Of a stretch of 64,000 bases of DNA, positions 22,926-33,945 are shown one piece after another. How positions within the stretch are numbered: the stretch's first letter is position 1; each line of letters starts with the position of its first letter. The position numbers and the translations under genes are program-made. The notes beneath the pieces are model-generated. The model ran no database searches. It was not told where the DNA came from and saw only the letters and a program-made list of their open reading frames with translations. The DNA lies in assembly GCA_947579605.1 (NCBI GenBank), contig OX388312.1:21475313-21539312 (forward strand), written 5' to 3'. This stretch comes from Athripsodes cinereus. Taxonomy: Eukaryota; Arthropoda; Insecta; Trichoptera; Leptoceridae.

Positions 22926-23934
22926 GGTGACCTTTTTTGAAAATTTATTTATACACCTATGCATTCAAATTTGATTATAAAAAGGAAAATTTTACTTAGT
23001 GTTTTCGTTATATGAAAGCAAAATTGGAATTGTCGAAAATTGTTTGAATTTCTAAATCCTGAACGCATGCTAGTTACCACGCTGTTTACTTTCCCAAGAC
23101 ACTCGTATCAAGTGACGTAGTTCTTAGACGTCTGGGCTTTCATACACACCTTCTTTCAAATAAATTTACTTTCTGCATCATTCGTTCGCTCCTCACATCC
23201 AAAAATCTTTTTATTGTATCAAAAATAATGTTTGAATTAATATAGTTTTTATCCATAGACCTAGTTGACTCCTCTACTTTTTAGGCTAGTAATAATAATA
23301 TTTTAAATCATCGGGGTACCTAATAGCAACACTGATATCCATCTGTCATCTCTCACAAACACTCAGACATCTCCCCCTTCATAAATCATACCAATAATGC
23401 TTTCCTTTTGTTATGATAGAGTGAATAATAATATTATTATGCATATGTACTTATATATTATTGACCTTTTTATCCTCCATAAGTGTTATTACACTAATTT
23501 ATAATTAACATCTTTATTGCATTATTCCCTTTTACTTGACTCCCCCTAATCAAACAAAAATTATTTATTTTATTTTACTAGCTTTAAAACCCATTTCGTT
23601 CAGAGATTAGAAGTTGTTACCATCTTTCCAATAATTTTTTACAGAAATATAATTTTTTTTGTAAAAAATTATTTCAGAAAATATTTAGCTCCCAAAATTA
23701 TTTTCAAACCTTGTAACTGTTAACCTATTGATATAAAAAAGAGCTCTTTTTGACTTATTTGAATTTGATAACTCCAGAACTAAAATATAGGTGTTGTAAA
23801 CAGCTGTTAAGCTTTTTAAATTGATAATGAAAAATAAAAATGCAGATCCAGGAAACACCCAGAATAAAAATAGGTTTTCTTATTTGTTACTTGTTTTCTA
23901 GCTTCCTGAAAAATGTAATTTATATAACATCTAT

Positions 23935-24135
23935 ATCTACTATACCATCACTGCACATCCACAGGTGGGGTAGCCAGCAAACCAGCTGCATGTAATAAAC
24001 ATGCAACCTGTCCTCCCCGTAGCTTACAACAAAAATTTAAGACAGTAAGGATGGGTGGCAAACCTCATCGTTGAATCGAAGATGTAAAATGTCTTAATTT
24101 TTCGAACACCTGCCTTTTACATGACACTCAAAACT
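23935..24135 (-). repeat. SINE-A copy
   Basis: Starts with CTATACCATCACTGCACATC and CACAGGTGGGGTAGCCAGCA, then GCTGCATGTAATAAACATGC, AGGATGGGTGGCAAACCTCA, and ends in CGAACACCTGCCTTTTACA. It is the minus-strand family in the same order as 2050-2300. Confidence 0.75.
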
Positions 24136-24889
24136 AATATAAAACATCACATAAGATATTTGGCATCTTTAATTCATGGAAACATGCCTTCTTATCATGA
24201 ATATAAATTATATTTTGTTCATGGTATGGAGAAGAAATCTTTTTGTTTATAACTATAGTTAGTCACGGAATATTTCACTTGTTAGAGATACTGTAACTGT
24301 TTGCTTAGGTATATCTGTAAAATATTACGTTACAAATATGGGATAGACTGTACCAGAATTACTATTCTTTCTACATTTTCATATTACTCTATTTAGGATA
24401 TTTCATTGTCTTCATTGAAATTTAAATCGTGCTACATTTTTTACGAGAGATGCCGTTAGGCAATCTGTCTGTCTATGATTCGACTATGTACTATTCCTAG
24501 CCCCACCCCCCTGAACCACGCTACCCCTATTATTATAACTTCTCATGGTTCTGACAACAATCGCTTCAAGTGGGCAAGCTTTCGCGCTTTCTTTAAAAAT
24601 GCAATAAATCAAATAATACCTACGTATCACTACAGGACCGAACTCTAATATTTCGTAAATTTTATAATATTTATTAATGTCATTATAATAAACCTGTCTA
24701 CCTATCAATCTCCATCATTCGTATTCTGCAGGGCTACTAAGTATGTATTTTATACCGATTATCACTAAAAAGTGATTTCTTCATCTAACCACGTCATGAT
24801 GTTATTTTTATTATTATTATTATTACTGACAACAAGACGATTCTTACAAGGATCATTACAGCTGAAGGCCAATGCGATCCCAGAAGAAA

Positions 24890-25725
24890 ACATTTAACAA
24901 TATCCAAACGACAACACAACTACAATATATCCTCGATTTTCCTTATAAATTCTGCATACGTCACGTTGAAGATATCAACCTCTCCAGCCAGACCATTAAA
25001 CATTTGAATAGCTTTTCCCACTGGGGAGTTTGCCAATATGTTTGTTCGGCTTTGAGGCTGATAAAAAAAATCGTGATGCCGAGAACGTCCATATGCATCG
25101 GGAACATATATATTGAATTTTTCAAGTATTATTGGATTAAATATGATACCGTTGAGTAGCTTAAAAAAGTGACGAGCACAGAATACATCTCGGCGATGTT
25201 CTAAAGTATTATAGCCAAGGCAACCCATTACGAATGAAGATGGAAACAGGTAGGGATAATATCCATATATTTTCCAATATAGCGACCTTAAAAATCTTCT
25301 TTGTACCTTTTCTACCATTAAAACATACGTGTCTTCCGATGGACACCAAATAATCGAACCTGACTCCAGAACACTCCGAACTAATGACTCATATAAAAGC
25401 TTTAACGTGTTTGGATTTTGAAAGTTGTTGGAGTGTCTCAGCAAAAAACCCAGCGATTTGTAAGCCTTTTGAGTTATATCCGTAATATGCTCCCTGAAAT
25501 GAAAATTCTGAGTGAAAAGAACACCAAGGTCCTTAGACTTCTCAACTCTGATGAGCAATGTATTATCCATGGTGTAGTCATAAATCATCGGTTGCCTAGA
25601 TCTAGAATATGTCATAATGTTACATTTTTTTACACTAAAAGGAAGCCTATTTCTATGTGACCATTCGACGATAGAATCAATATCTGACTGCAACTCCTTG
25701 GCATCCTCGGCAATCCTGTGTTATA
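24890..25725 (-). mobile_element. Jockey/CR1-like LINE, reverse-transcriptase C-terminal part
   Basis: One 257-codon open frame (24920-25693) continues upstream in frame with AEDAKELQSDIDSIVEW. Features: SVKKCNIMTYSR (the typical KC region after the catalytic motif), KDLGVLFTQNFHFREHI, KAYKSLGFLLRHSNNF, LKLLYESLVRSVLESGSIIW, and VEKVQRRFLRSLYW. These are the thumb and post-RT signatures of jockey/CR1-type elements. The catalytic YADD core is missing, so it is 5' truncated. The open frame suggests it is younger than its neighbours. Confidence 0.85.
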
Positions 25726-26105
25726 CCTGGTCACTAATTTTATAAATAAATTATAGTAAAACTTAAAACAATTTTGTTTTTGTTACATGAAATAAAATGG
25801 AGTTTTACAAAAAAATTACAACCCAATAAATGTACCATGCCTACATAGAAACGGAACTACGCTAATCTTGCTCTGTAAATAATATGTTACTTAGCCAGAC
25901 ATAACATTTAGAATAGAAGTTATTCCGTATTTGTGAATCACTGTCTTGGTTAACTAGCCAAGAATTTCTTCTCCGGCCTGGTCCTCTTTCCTGGTATTTT
26001 TTATTAGTTAGTAGCTTACTATTATAGATAGATAATTTATTGGTAAACTTTTGTACTTATATATTTTCCTGGCAATTGAGATCAATAAGAATATATCAAG
26101 ATATA

Positions 26106-26111
<6 letters not shown>

Positions 26112-26178
<67 letters not shown>
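26112..26178. repeat. Poly(A) tract of 67 nt
   Basis: Uninterrupted A run. AGATATA occurs just before (26099-26105) and again at its end (26178-26184), like a target duplication around an almost pure tail. Confidence 0.8.
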
Positions 26179-26180
<2 letters not shown>

Positions 26181-26599
26181 TATAATTTACAATTATGCTG
26201 GTGTTGATATCAAACACAATAATTCACCCCTGATTTCTTTTCGAATCAGATACTGAGATTTGATATCAATTCAGCGATGTTAAGTGGCCGCTATCCCCCC
26301 TCACTCATAGCCGCGTCTTTTCTCCGCCACTCGGCGTTAATTGAGTCGATCCGGAATGAGGGACCAAATAATAATTATATTGTTTGTTGACTTATATGCT
26401 TCCATTGTCTGCCTCCGCCTCAATCTAAACTAACCCTCCTATAACACGACAACACCCCGGTACCACTGGCACACCCTTCACAATCATTCAGTGAGAACAT
26501 ATTTCATTTCTATAACCGAGTAGGGTATCCGTATTTAGAAGGTTTCTGTTATTTTAGCAGGATTGAGCATTTAAATAAAGATTTAGCAGATTTTATCGT

Positions 26600-26705
26600 A
26601 CTTACTTAGCCCTATTCTTTCCACTGCACTGAATATAGACCTCGTAGAAACATTTCCACGCTTTCCTATCTCGAGCAACACAAAGCCACTGCTTTCCATA
26701 ACCGA
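26600..26705 (-). mobile_element. LINE fragment, decayed
   Basis: TCCACTGCACTGAATATAGA and CTATCTCGAGCAACACAAAG match the block at 7655-7880 with many changes. Confidence 0.5.
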
Positions 26706-26979
26706 AAAAGTGGGGAATATTATCTAAAATTTAGAAAAAATGCATTTTGAAGCAAGATTAGATCTTTTTGATTTAAGAGAAGTTATATTTTTATCAATTT
26801 ATACATTTATTATGAACTAATTCAATAAATTCGAATAAAATAGGTCACATCTGTACCTACCTACTGTAAACTTCTTTTTTTTTACTTTTTGACTTGTACT
26901 ACGCAATTATTTTTATTCGTCGACTTAATTTTGTCTACGTAACAAAATAAAATATATATATGTTCTGCACATAATATAG

Positions 26980-27025
26980 TTGTTTAGCTGACTATCTCAC
27001 TTTTGGGAGATGCTTTAATAGGATA
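26980..27025 (+). repeat. SINE-A 3' end, decayed
   Basis: TAGTTGTTTAGCTGACTATC then TCACTTTTGGGAGATGCTTT and AATAGGATAG follow the SINE-A 3' end with several substitutions. Confidence 0.4.
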
Positions 27026-27599
27026 GATTTGTGAGATCTTTTTTAATGTGATGAGTTTTTGTATTTTTTGCTTACTACGGCAAAAATCACTATTTTGTAG
27101 ATATCTTTTTCAAATGTGCTTAGCAGGTTTCAGCAGCTAGCAGGATCACCCATCTAGCAGGATCTTCAATTTTCACATGGTCACCCTGCCCGACTACAAC
27201 TAAGTACCAACCTATAATAACTGCGACACTCGTTTAGATTTCATCAGAGATAAAGCGTTTCCAGCAGTAGTGCTTCAGAATTAATGGAAAATCTTCGATG
27301 TTTAAATTGCTGAATAAATTTTATTGCATTTATTTATTATTTATTATAAATCGAGATCTGCCAAGGGAATATTATTTACTTAGATGAAGCTTTCGAGCCG
27401 AACGCCGTTTATAAACTTGACTAGTAAAATTGACTCGTTATAATTTATTTCAATTGTTTGGCAGGTATGTCAAAATACATCTTGAAATAATGCGCATGCT
27501 AATCATGGCAGCAAGGATGAACTTTGATATTTGAAATGGAATCACGCATTATATCTATGCTGTCAGGGTATCCTGTGATGTCTCCTAAAGCTTGTAAAT

Positions 27600-28178
27600 C
27601 ATCATCGCCCTCAACGCTCCTCTTGGGAGCACAGGGCAGAAACCAGCCTCCTCCATTCAGAGCGTCTCTGTGCCAATTGCGTCACCTCTTTCCACGACAT
27701 TCTTTGCGCTCTGATATCGTTGTCATAGGAACGGTGTATTGTGAAAGCGGGACGCCCGGGCCGATGGAACCCCTGCGGACGGAAGAACAGTGTTCTTTTT
27801 GGCCAACTATCATTAGGCATTCTCAAAACATGTCCCAGCCAGGACCATCGGGATTGGGATGATGCACGCATTGAACAAGCGGCATTTTGTCCTGATGCTG
27901 AGTCCAGACGCCTTCCAAACTTTGTTCATGTTATTGAAAGCCCCGCTAGCTGCTCCTATGCGGATTGGTAATTCCGACCGGAGATCACCCTCTGGCGTTA
28001 TGGTTGCTCCCAGGTACCTGAATTTGCTAACCTGAGATATTTGGGAATTACCAACCATTAGTGGGGTGTGAGTACTCGTGCATGCACTATTACATATGTA
28101 CCTACTCTGTTTTACCAGCGTTGATACGAAGGCCAAGGCGCAAGGAATTTTCATAAAGAGCATTAGCGTTGCACTGTA
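27600..28178 (-). mobile_element. LINE-B 3' fragment with internal deletion
   Basis: Complement reads LGLRINAGKT, then HTPLMVGNSQISQVSKFRYL, SELPIRIGAASGAF, CRLFNACIIPI, then jumps directly to RWSWLGHVLRMPNDSWPKRT and ends LVSALCSQEER. Compared with 21883-22572, the segment between ACIIPI and RWSW (about 190 bp) is missing. It extends about 80 bp further 5' than the other copy. The two are otherwise very similar. Confidence 0.88.
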
Positions 28179-28204
28179 ATCACATTAAAAATATATTAAA
28201 TTAA

Positions 28205-28390
28205 TCAATGTATTGAGGCTACCGGCAAGAGGCCAAGAGGAAGACCAAAGCACAGATGGCGTGAAGTAGTGTGACAATACATGTGAAACTGCGATGTTTC
28301 CCACTAGTATGCACTCGACAGAACCAAGTAGCGAAATAAAACAAGAAAGGAAGACCCCACCACCGTGTAGGACTAATGAGTACCTATAGA
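28205..28390 (+). mobile_element. LINE C-terminal fragment, decayed
   Basis: Translation gives TGKRPRGRPKHRWREV, then after stops DRTK and TRKEDPTTV. This is the familiar end of another insect LINE (GRPxxRW ... DRxxWR ... KADPTT). Several stops are present. Confidence 0.6.
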
Positions 28391-28739
28391 GAAGTAAAAT
28401 TAATTTAATCAATGAAAGATTTTAGTTTTCATTCAATATTTGGCTAAATTTTCAAAGAAGCAAAAGAGCAGTTTACATGATGATATTTTTAGGGTTCCAT
28501 AACAAAGATATCGGTCTACAGAAATGTTGTCGGCTGCTAGATTTTTACGTGATTATACGAAATTCTATTGGTAGTTTATTAAGATTATAATTATAACAAT
28601 AGTTGGACCATTTCGATAATGGTGCACTGTAATTATCACAAAATAAACCTAAGAGATACAAAATGGTCTATCACGCTATGATTATAAAAGTGTGCGTATT
28701 GTTCATAGTTTTTCGTATCTCTGATTTTTTTTTTAAAGA

Positions 28740-28910
28740 TATATCTGGGTTTTTGCTATAAACCCAAATACAACCTTATACACTTTTCACAGTAAGCTAA
28801 AAGCTTGTGTCGTGAAAGGGGAATTTGCCGGCACCTGGGATCGAACCACGGACCTCATATTCACAAGGCCGAGACTCTACCTCCAGGCTACCGACGAACT
28901 CTTTATTAAC
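28740..28910 (-). repeat. tRNA-derived SINE (SINE-T), inverted
   Basis: Minus strand: TAGCCTGGAGGTAGAGTC (A-box-like), GGTTCGATCCCAGGTGCC (B box), then TTCACGACACAAGC and TTTAGCTTACTGTGAAAAG. Same order as 10128-10265. Confidence 0.75.
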
Positions 28911-29019
28911 TCTTAATTTATTAGTAGATCTATGATTTTAAAGTTATTTTTTAAAAATCACTTTAAATGATATTATTTAACGAATATAAATGACAATGCG
29001 TAATTAAGTATAAAATAAC

Positions 29020-29025
29020 TTTAAT
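29020..29025 (-). promoter_or_regulatory. Poly(A) signal of the His-rich gene
   Basis: ATTAAA on the minus strand about 108 nt after the stop codon. It is a common variant signal and the best candidate in the 3' flank. Confidence 0.5.
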
Positions 29026-29132
29026 ACTTTTTTTTTAGTGGTAACAAAAATAAGTTCAACAAAACATAACAAAAAACAACGGTTTGTGTGTGATGAGAAG
29101 AAGTAATAAATGTGGCAACAACTGATGGAAGA

Positions 29133-29870
29133 TCAGTGCTTTCCACTGCTGAAGCCGTACTCCTTGCCACCAGAGTGACCTCCCTTCTTTCCGTAGTCGG
29201 AGTGGTGGGAGTGATGTTCCTCGTGTCCATGGTGACCTTTGTGTCCCTTGTGGTCTTCGTCGTAGTGTCCCTTGTCGTGGTGTCCCTTCTTTCCGTAATG
29301 ATCATCATGGTATCCAGACTTGTGGTGTCCTCCCTTCTTGTGACCGCCGGCTTTCTTGGCGTGATGTCCATGGAAGTTTCCATGCTTGCCGTGGTGTCCT
29401 CCCTTGTGGAAATCATCGTAGAATTTGTGTTGCTTATGGTATTCATCCTTGTGTGACTTATGGTGGTAGCCAGTAGTTTTAGATCCCTTCTTGTGCCCCT
29501 TTTTGTGACCAAACTTTCCACCCTTGTGTCCTTTCTTAGCTTCATGATGCCCTCCATAGTGGGAAGCTTCATCGTGATGCTTCTTTTTGTGTCCACTGTG
29601 GTCTGAGTAGTGACCTCCGTGATGTTCTTTGCCGTGGTGACCTTTATCTCCTTTGTCAAAATGATGTCCAGATTTATATCCCTTGTCTCCCTTCTTGCCA
29701 TGCTTGGAGTGATGCTCTGCATGGTGCTCGTGCCCTCCTCCAGACTCGTGAGAGCTGGACTTGTGGGACGCCGCTGGCACCAAGTCTTGTACTTCTTCCT
29801 CCTCTTTGGCACTAACTTGCACCAAAATACATCCCGCAACCACCAGCGCTGCTAGCCAAAGTACCCTCAT
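29133..29870 (-). CDS. Secreted histidine/lysine/glycine-rich protein
   Basis: A 245-residue protein. It starts at the ATG at 29870, not the one at 29891: the upstream ATG lies in a splice acceptor (TTGTGTGTTTCAG before GACAATGAGG), so the message starts in an upstream non-coding exon. Residues 1-21 are a clear signal peptide (MRVLWLAALVVAGCILVQVSA), followed by an acidic KEEEE patch. The rest is repeats of HH, GHK, KGHH and GYK with no Cys after the signal peptide. A central TTGYHHKSHKDEYHKQHKF region and DDFHKGG are less repetitive. This composition resembles insect histidine-rich secreted proteins (I recall the DUF4779 group) found in cuticle or glands; metal binding is likely from His density, but function is unknown. 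Antisense and frame-shifted open frames across it are shadows of its biased codons. Confidence 0.9.
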   Translation of the reverse strand: MRVLWLAALVVAGCILVQVSAKEEEEVQDLVPAASHKSSSHESGGGHEHHAEHHSKHGKKGDKGYKSGHHFDKGDKGHHGKEHHGGHYSDHSGHKKKHHDEASHYGGHHEAKKGHKGGKFGHKKGHKKGSKTTGYHHKSHKDEYHKQHKFYDDFHKGGHHGKHGNFHGHHAKKAGGHKKGGHHKSGYHDDHYGKKGHHDKGHYDEDHKGHKGHHGHEEHHSHHSDYGKKGGHSGGKEYGFSSGKH

Positions 29871-30147
29871 TGTCCTGAAACACACAACCATACAATTTTG
29901 TTAAGTATATTTATTTATTACTACACATTCCTTTAGATAATTCACTTTTAATAATTCACTTCACTTTTGAAACACTCCTTATTAGGTAAATTTTCACTTA
30001 TGTATTATATTAAAATCACTGATCATTTATATTTATTAATAATTATGAAATAAATAAATTGAAACTTCATAAAATATTTTTATCTCGGACATACAATTTG
30101 TTATCAGCCCTCTAGTATTGGGTAGATTGTTGAGTCAACTGAGAACT
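29871..30147 (-). other. 5' UTR exon and intron of the His-rich gene
   Basis: Inferred non-coding exon 1 runs from 30147 to about 30095, where AATT|GTATGT gives a donor at 30094. The intron (30094-29875) ends in TTTGTGTGTTTCAG-type polypyrimidine plus AG at 29876-29875, and exon 2 starts GACAATG. Both splice sites match consensus, and the layout (short leader exon, intron just before the signal-peptide ATG) is common in insect cuticle and secreted protein genes. Confidence 0.65.
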
Positions 30148-30178
30148 GACTTGTTCCGATGGCAGACCACTATTTATA
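30137..30178 (-). promoter_or_regulatory. Core promoter of the His-rich gene (TATA plus initiator)
   Basis: On the minus strand TATAAATA occupies 30178-30171. The insect initiator TCAGTT (perfect to TCAKTY) lies at 30149-30144, placing the A at 30147 and the TATA box at -31. A second TCAGTT follows at 30142-30137. Spacing and sequence are textbook. Confidence 0.75.
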
Positions 30179-30199
30179 TTGGTACTTTCTTCAAAGTAA

Positions 30200-31940
30200 A
30201 CCACAATATCAGATTGTAATGAAATTTCCTTGCAGTTGTGTTGTATGCTTTTTGCAACATTTGATAATAGTATTTCTTTTTATTTCACTAGTTTTTATGC
30301 CTGAATGGACCGCCAAACACAGAATGGTGACAACATCGGTCAAGTCATTTGGATACACTTTTCATTTCGTTTAGTAATTCACAGTACTTGCACTGTATCT
30401 AACACTGTATCAGATGAAACACCGAAGTCTCGTTTTACATAAGACCACCGGAACTGGCCATTCGGATGTTTGGTTATACCAACATTAAATAATTCATTTT
30501 ATTCGACGTGTTGCTACGATACTTTTTCACTCTATTGAAGCATTACGTATTCCTCGTGGTGAACACCAATTCTATTTCACTCTGGCATTTCTCACAAGAT
30601 GAGATTGCCTTGATTATTTCTAAAAATATATAATCATCATCTTAACCAATGGTTCGACACCCTTTCATAGGATTCTTCCAGCAATCGTCAGCACTCTCTT
30701 CTGTTTGCTTGGACAAGTACATATTTTATAAAAATGCAAACTTAAATTGTTGAATCGAGTTTTCATCTGCCATACGATTCTTCCAGTAATCGACACCATT
30801 ATTTTATTTATTTATTTATTATTGGACAACATTAAAGTCTCCTTTACGTGCCAAAATACCTCAATGTAAGGACACTGTATAATTAATTCATCAGTTCTAG
30901 GACATTACATCAACGTCATAATATAAAAAAATAAATAGAAATAATGAGAAACTCGGATACACAAAGGTATCCACGTCAGAAATGACATATATTACATATA
31001 TTGTATTACATTAAATATTTAGGATACATTATATACGTCAAGAATGTAAAACAGAATACAATTACTTATCAATGATACTTAATTTATTATAAAAGGTTTT
31101 TAGTTTTTTTTATTTATTTTGGAATAGTCAGTAATTTGTGATAGGTATAAGCAAACTGATTGTTAGCTTGGATAAGTGCATTTATAAAAATGCATGCTTA
31201 AATTGTTGAATCGTTCCCTTTATCTCTTGCCGTTAGTGTGTAAATAATTACTATTTAGAGGCTCTCTATAAGCGGTAAAGAATTACCTACTTTGCATACT
31301 GACTATGTCAAGACTCGATCTAAAGAGTTTTACACTAAATTGATCCTGTTGTGGTTGTCTTAATAAGACGACTTTGGTCAACATATTTTTATGCTTCTAC
31401 AGCCCTCTCCTCGTGTTTTTCTATATTGAGTCGTCTACATCGAAGTTATACCAATATATTCCAGCAGGTCGTCCCTCCATCTGAACGGTGGCCTAATCTC
31501 AATATTTTTTCTATCTTTAGTGATTATAATTTCAGATTTTGTATTAGTTTATACTAATATTATAATTCTAATCGTAGTAGATACTATCATCATCACACCT
31601 GTATCATTGTAAACAATTATTAGATATTTCTGTTGCCCGTGCGAAATCATTGAAAGTGGGACTCGATGACAAAATCATATTCTGATCATTGAACCGTTGT
31701 ATTGTACAAATGTTTGTATGTATTCTTATTGTTATTTTTGTAGGTACCCATAGTGTATATATATATACACCTATCTACCTACAATATTATATATCTACTA
31801 CCTGACTTATCTTTGATATTTTATATTTTTGGTCTATCGCAACATCAAAAGTTTTTGTATCTAATACTTGTCTTTTTATTTATTGTGTGAAAATTATTAT
31901 TGTTTGATTAAACCAATGCTTCTAAATGTTAACCAAAAAC
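30200..31940. other. Intergenic stretch with a short direct duplication
   Basis: No gene seen. A block of about 50 bp (CTTGGACAAGTACATA... CTTAAATTGTTGAATCG at 30709-30758) recurs at 31167-31215. At 30803-30835 a TTTATTTATTTATTATTGGACAA run looks like the complement of a LINE or SINE tail. Confidence 0.45.
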
Positions 31941-31942
31941 TT

Positions 31943-32112
31943 CAGGGCTACTCTTGACAAAACTAAACACGAACTTAATGGCCAAAAATACACGCAAACC
32001 GATCGCGCGTTAGTGGTAGCGCGGTGTTTTTGAACATAGTCCCTTCGTGCCTCGTATGATCAAGATCAAGACTAGATTAAGATCGTGTTTAGTTTTGTCA
32101 AGAGTAATCCTG
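31943..32112. mobile_element. CAGGG palindromic MITE, copy 1
   Basis: 170 bp from CAGGGCTACTCTTGACAAAA to TTTTGTCAAGAGTAATCCTG, flanked by CTT on both sides (31940-31942, 32113-32115). It includes the block GCAAACCGATCGCGCGTTAG and GGTAGCGCGGTGTTTTTG. It has lost part of one arm relative to 52032-52243. Confidence 0.85.
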
Positions 32113-32179
32113 CTTATTAGAACATGGATAATAATTGAATTCGTTTATTTAGTCGTGTCGAACCATTTATTTAGATATC

Positions 32180-32510
32180 TCTCCAGTACTAAACCAACTG
32201 GCTGGCACAAGGGTGGAGAGGCATGAAAATTGCCTGTATTCTATTATGCAATATTGCTGGACACTGAAGGCATTCCAGTAGGTGTGGCATGGATTCCTCA
32301 GTAGCCTCATTCTACAAGAAACCTTATCTCATTCTGTCTTCTTTACACTTTTTTATGCCACCTCTGAGGTGGTTCAATGTCTTTTATGTTCAAAAGTCAA
32401 CACTCTCCATTTACATTTTTTTTTCAAATGTTTATCGTAGAAATAATGTTATCAGAGTTTTCTAATATATTTTCCAATGTTTAAGAGGCGCTGGTCCCTT
32501 GCGCAATATG
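32180..32510. other. Unassigned stretch, possibly old repeat
   Basis: Moderate GC (GGCTGGCACAAGGGTGGAGA ... GTAGGTGTGGCATGGATTCC) with no open frame. CACCTCTGAGGTGG and CAAAAGTCAACACTCTCC echo bits of 19960-20060. I cannot assign it. Confidence 0.3.
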
Positions 32511-32731
32511 AATGATCAATGCTAAATCCGCATGACAATCAACTTATAGAAACTATTACAACTCAATCTTTTACATACTCCATGGTACCTACTCACCTAC
32601 ATATATATTAAGATATAATGTATGAGAGAATACACAAACAGGTAGGTACTTCAATTATCAGTATACATACATATAATTATATTTAACGTAGGTTTAAGAA
32701 CAGTTTAATTTGCAGGGCGCTGAAAATAATT

Positions 32732-32995
32732 TGGGTTAGTTGGAAGAGATCGCGCCTTTGCGATGAACTCGCCCTCTGTATATTGATTGTATCTAACTTG
32801 AATGTTTACCTTTTATGTAATTGTTTGTAATCAATGTAATAATAATTAACTTTCTTGCACAATAAGAAGCATACATATTTACCAAATTATAAAACAATGT
32901 GATACAAATAAATGATATTGTGCAATGGGCGAGTTTATCGCAGAAGCGATATCTTCCAACTAACCCAAGTACAGTAAAGAATAAATAAATAAATA
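32732..32995. repeat. Inverted pair of the GGGTTAGTTGGAAGAG repeat
   Basis: The left block at 32732-32840 (TTGGGTTAGTTGGAAGAGAT, CGATGAACTCGCCCTCTG) is matched by the inverse block at 32930-32966 (GGGCGAGTTTATCGCAGAAG, CGATATCTTCCAACTAACCC). It then ends in AGTACAGTAAAGAATAAATA. Either two fragments in opposite orientation or one element with inverted ends. Confidence 0.6.
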
Positions 32996-33179
32996 AAATA
33001 ATTACCAGTTGATTGAACCGGTCGTCTTCTCCGTGCTACAAAAAACAAGATTGATTTTCAAGATAGGCGGTCTCATACATAGATTGAAGATTTTCAATGT
33101 CTTATAATAAGCGATGTGGAATCCACGGCAAAGAATACGACTTCTTCTTTTTTCTTATCCTTTTCGATTGTCCTGCTGT

Positions 33180-33365
33180 AAAAGACAAATGTTCACGTAT
33201 ATTACTTGTACCTAACATCTAAAATTTAGCGATGAGATATGCTACCCAACCTAAAAGTCTTATTTTTTTATTAGCATGGAGAGGACAATTGGTATGTTTA
33301 TTATCTGTAGCTATTCAGCTGACTACCCCATTCATAGAATATATCGTGAATAAGTAGTCGATTCC
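33180..33365 (+). repeat. SINE-A copy, decayed
   Basis: Order: TAGCGATGAGATATGCTACC, CAACCTAAAAGTCTTATTTT, GCATGGAGAGGACAATTGG, TAGCTATTCAGCTGACTACC, with a degraded tail. Confidence 0.65.
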
Positions 33366-33841
33366 TACATTAGGAATAGAAAATATGTATAGGTAATAGG
33401 ATAACAGAAGTGTAGGTGGATATTGTGGCTATGTTTTCTCTCTTCAATCCATGGGATCCTTGTAGAAACAGCTGGCTATAGGTAGGTACTGTTGGTAACT
33501 TGATACATTTTACAATGACGAGGTGACTTGCATTGTGTTGTGTTGACTTTACTTAATTGCCCGTGAGTCGCAAGCTACCACTAACCTAGACTATCTATAC
33601 AGATTTGTAATAATATGACGTAGGTATGTAGGTACTACTTGTACACAGTTTGATACTTATTAGGTACCTACTATTTCTGCTACCCTTCATAGTAATACTA
33701 GATAATGTAATTAGATATTTATCATACACATTATAAAATGTATTAAGCCAATATATTCTCACAAATTATAATTTTTCCTAATAGGTTTTACAAGGTACAT
33801 GATTGATAAAATGTTACGTTATGGTTTAAACCTATCAATGA

Positions 33842-33945
33842 ATATAATGGTAGAAGCTAAGCTCGCAGTAACGTAGTATGCAGAGACGAGTATCGTCATT
33901 CAGTCCCTTCTGCCTACCACACAAGGGATCGGGCATGATATTTGC
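33842..33945 (+). mobile_element. LINE-A tail, decayed
   Basis: GTATCGTCATTCAGTCCCTT then CTGCCTACCACACAAGGGAT resemble the last coding part and 3' end of LINE-A. Confidence 0.4.

Noticed and set aside
25546..25570. CTGATGAGCAATG as another hammerhead core
   Set aside because: No GAAA box at the right distance, and the sequence is antisense of the LINE coding region.
29021..29855. Long open frames in other frames and on the plus strand across the His-rich gene
   Set aside because: They come from the biased CAC/AAG/GGC codons of the real gene read out of frame: Thr/Arg-rich or Val/Leu-rich and lacking any domain.
29871..29891. Upstream ATG (29891) as start of the His-rich protein
   Set aside because: It lies in the polypyrimidine/AG splice acceptor; starting there would put a Cys/Arg stretch in front of a perfect signal peptide.
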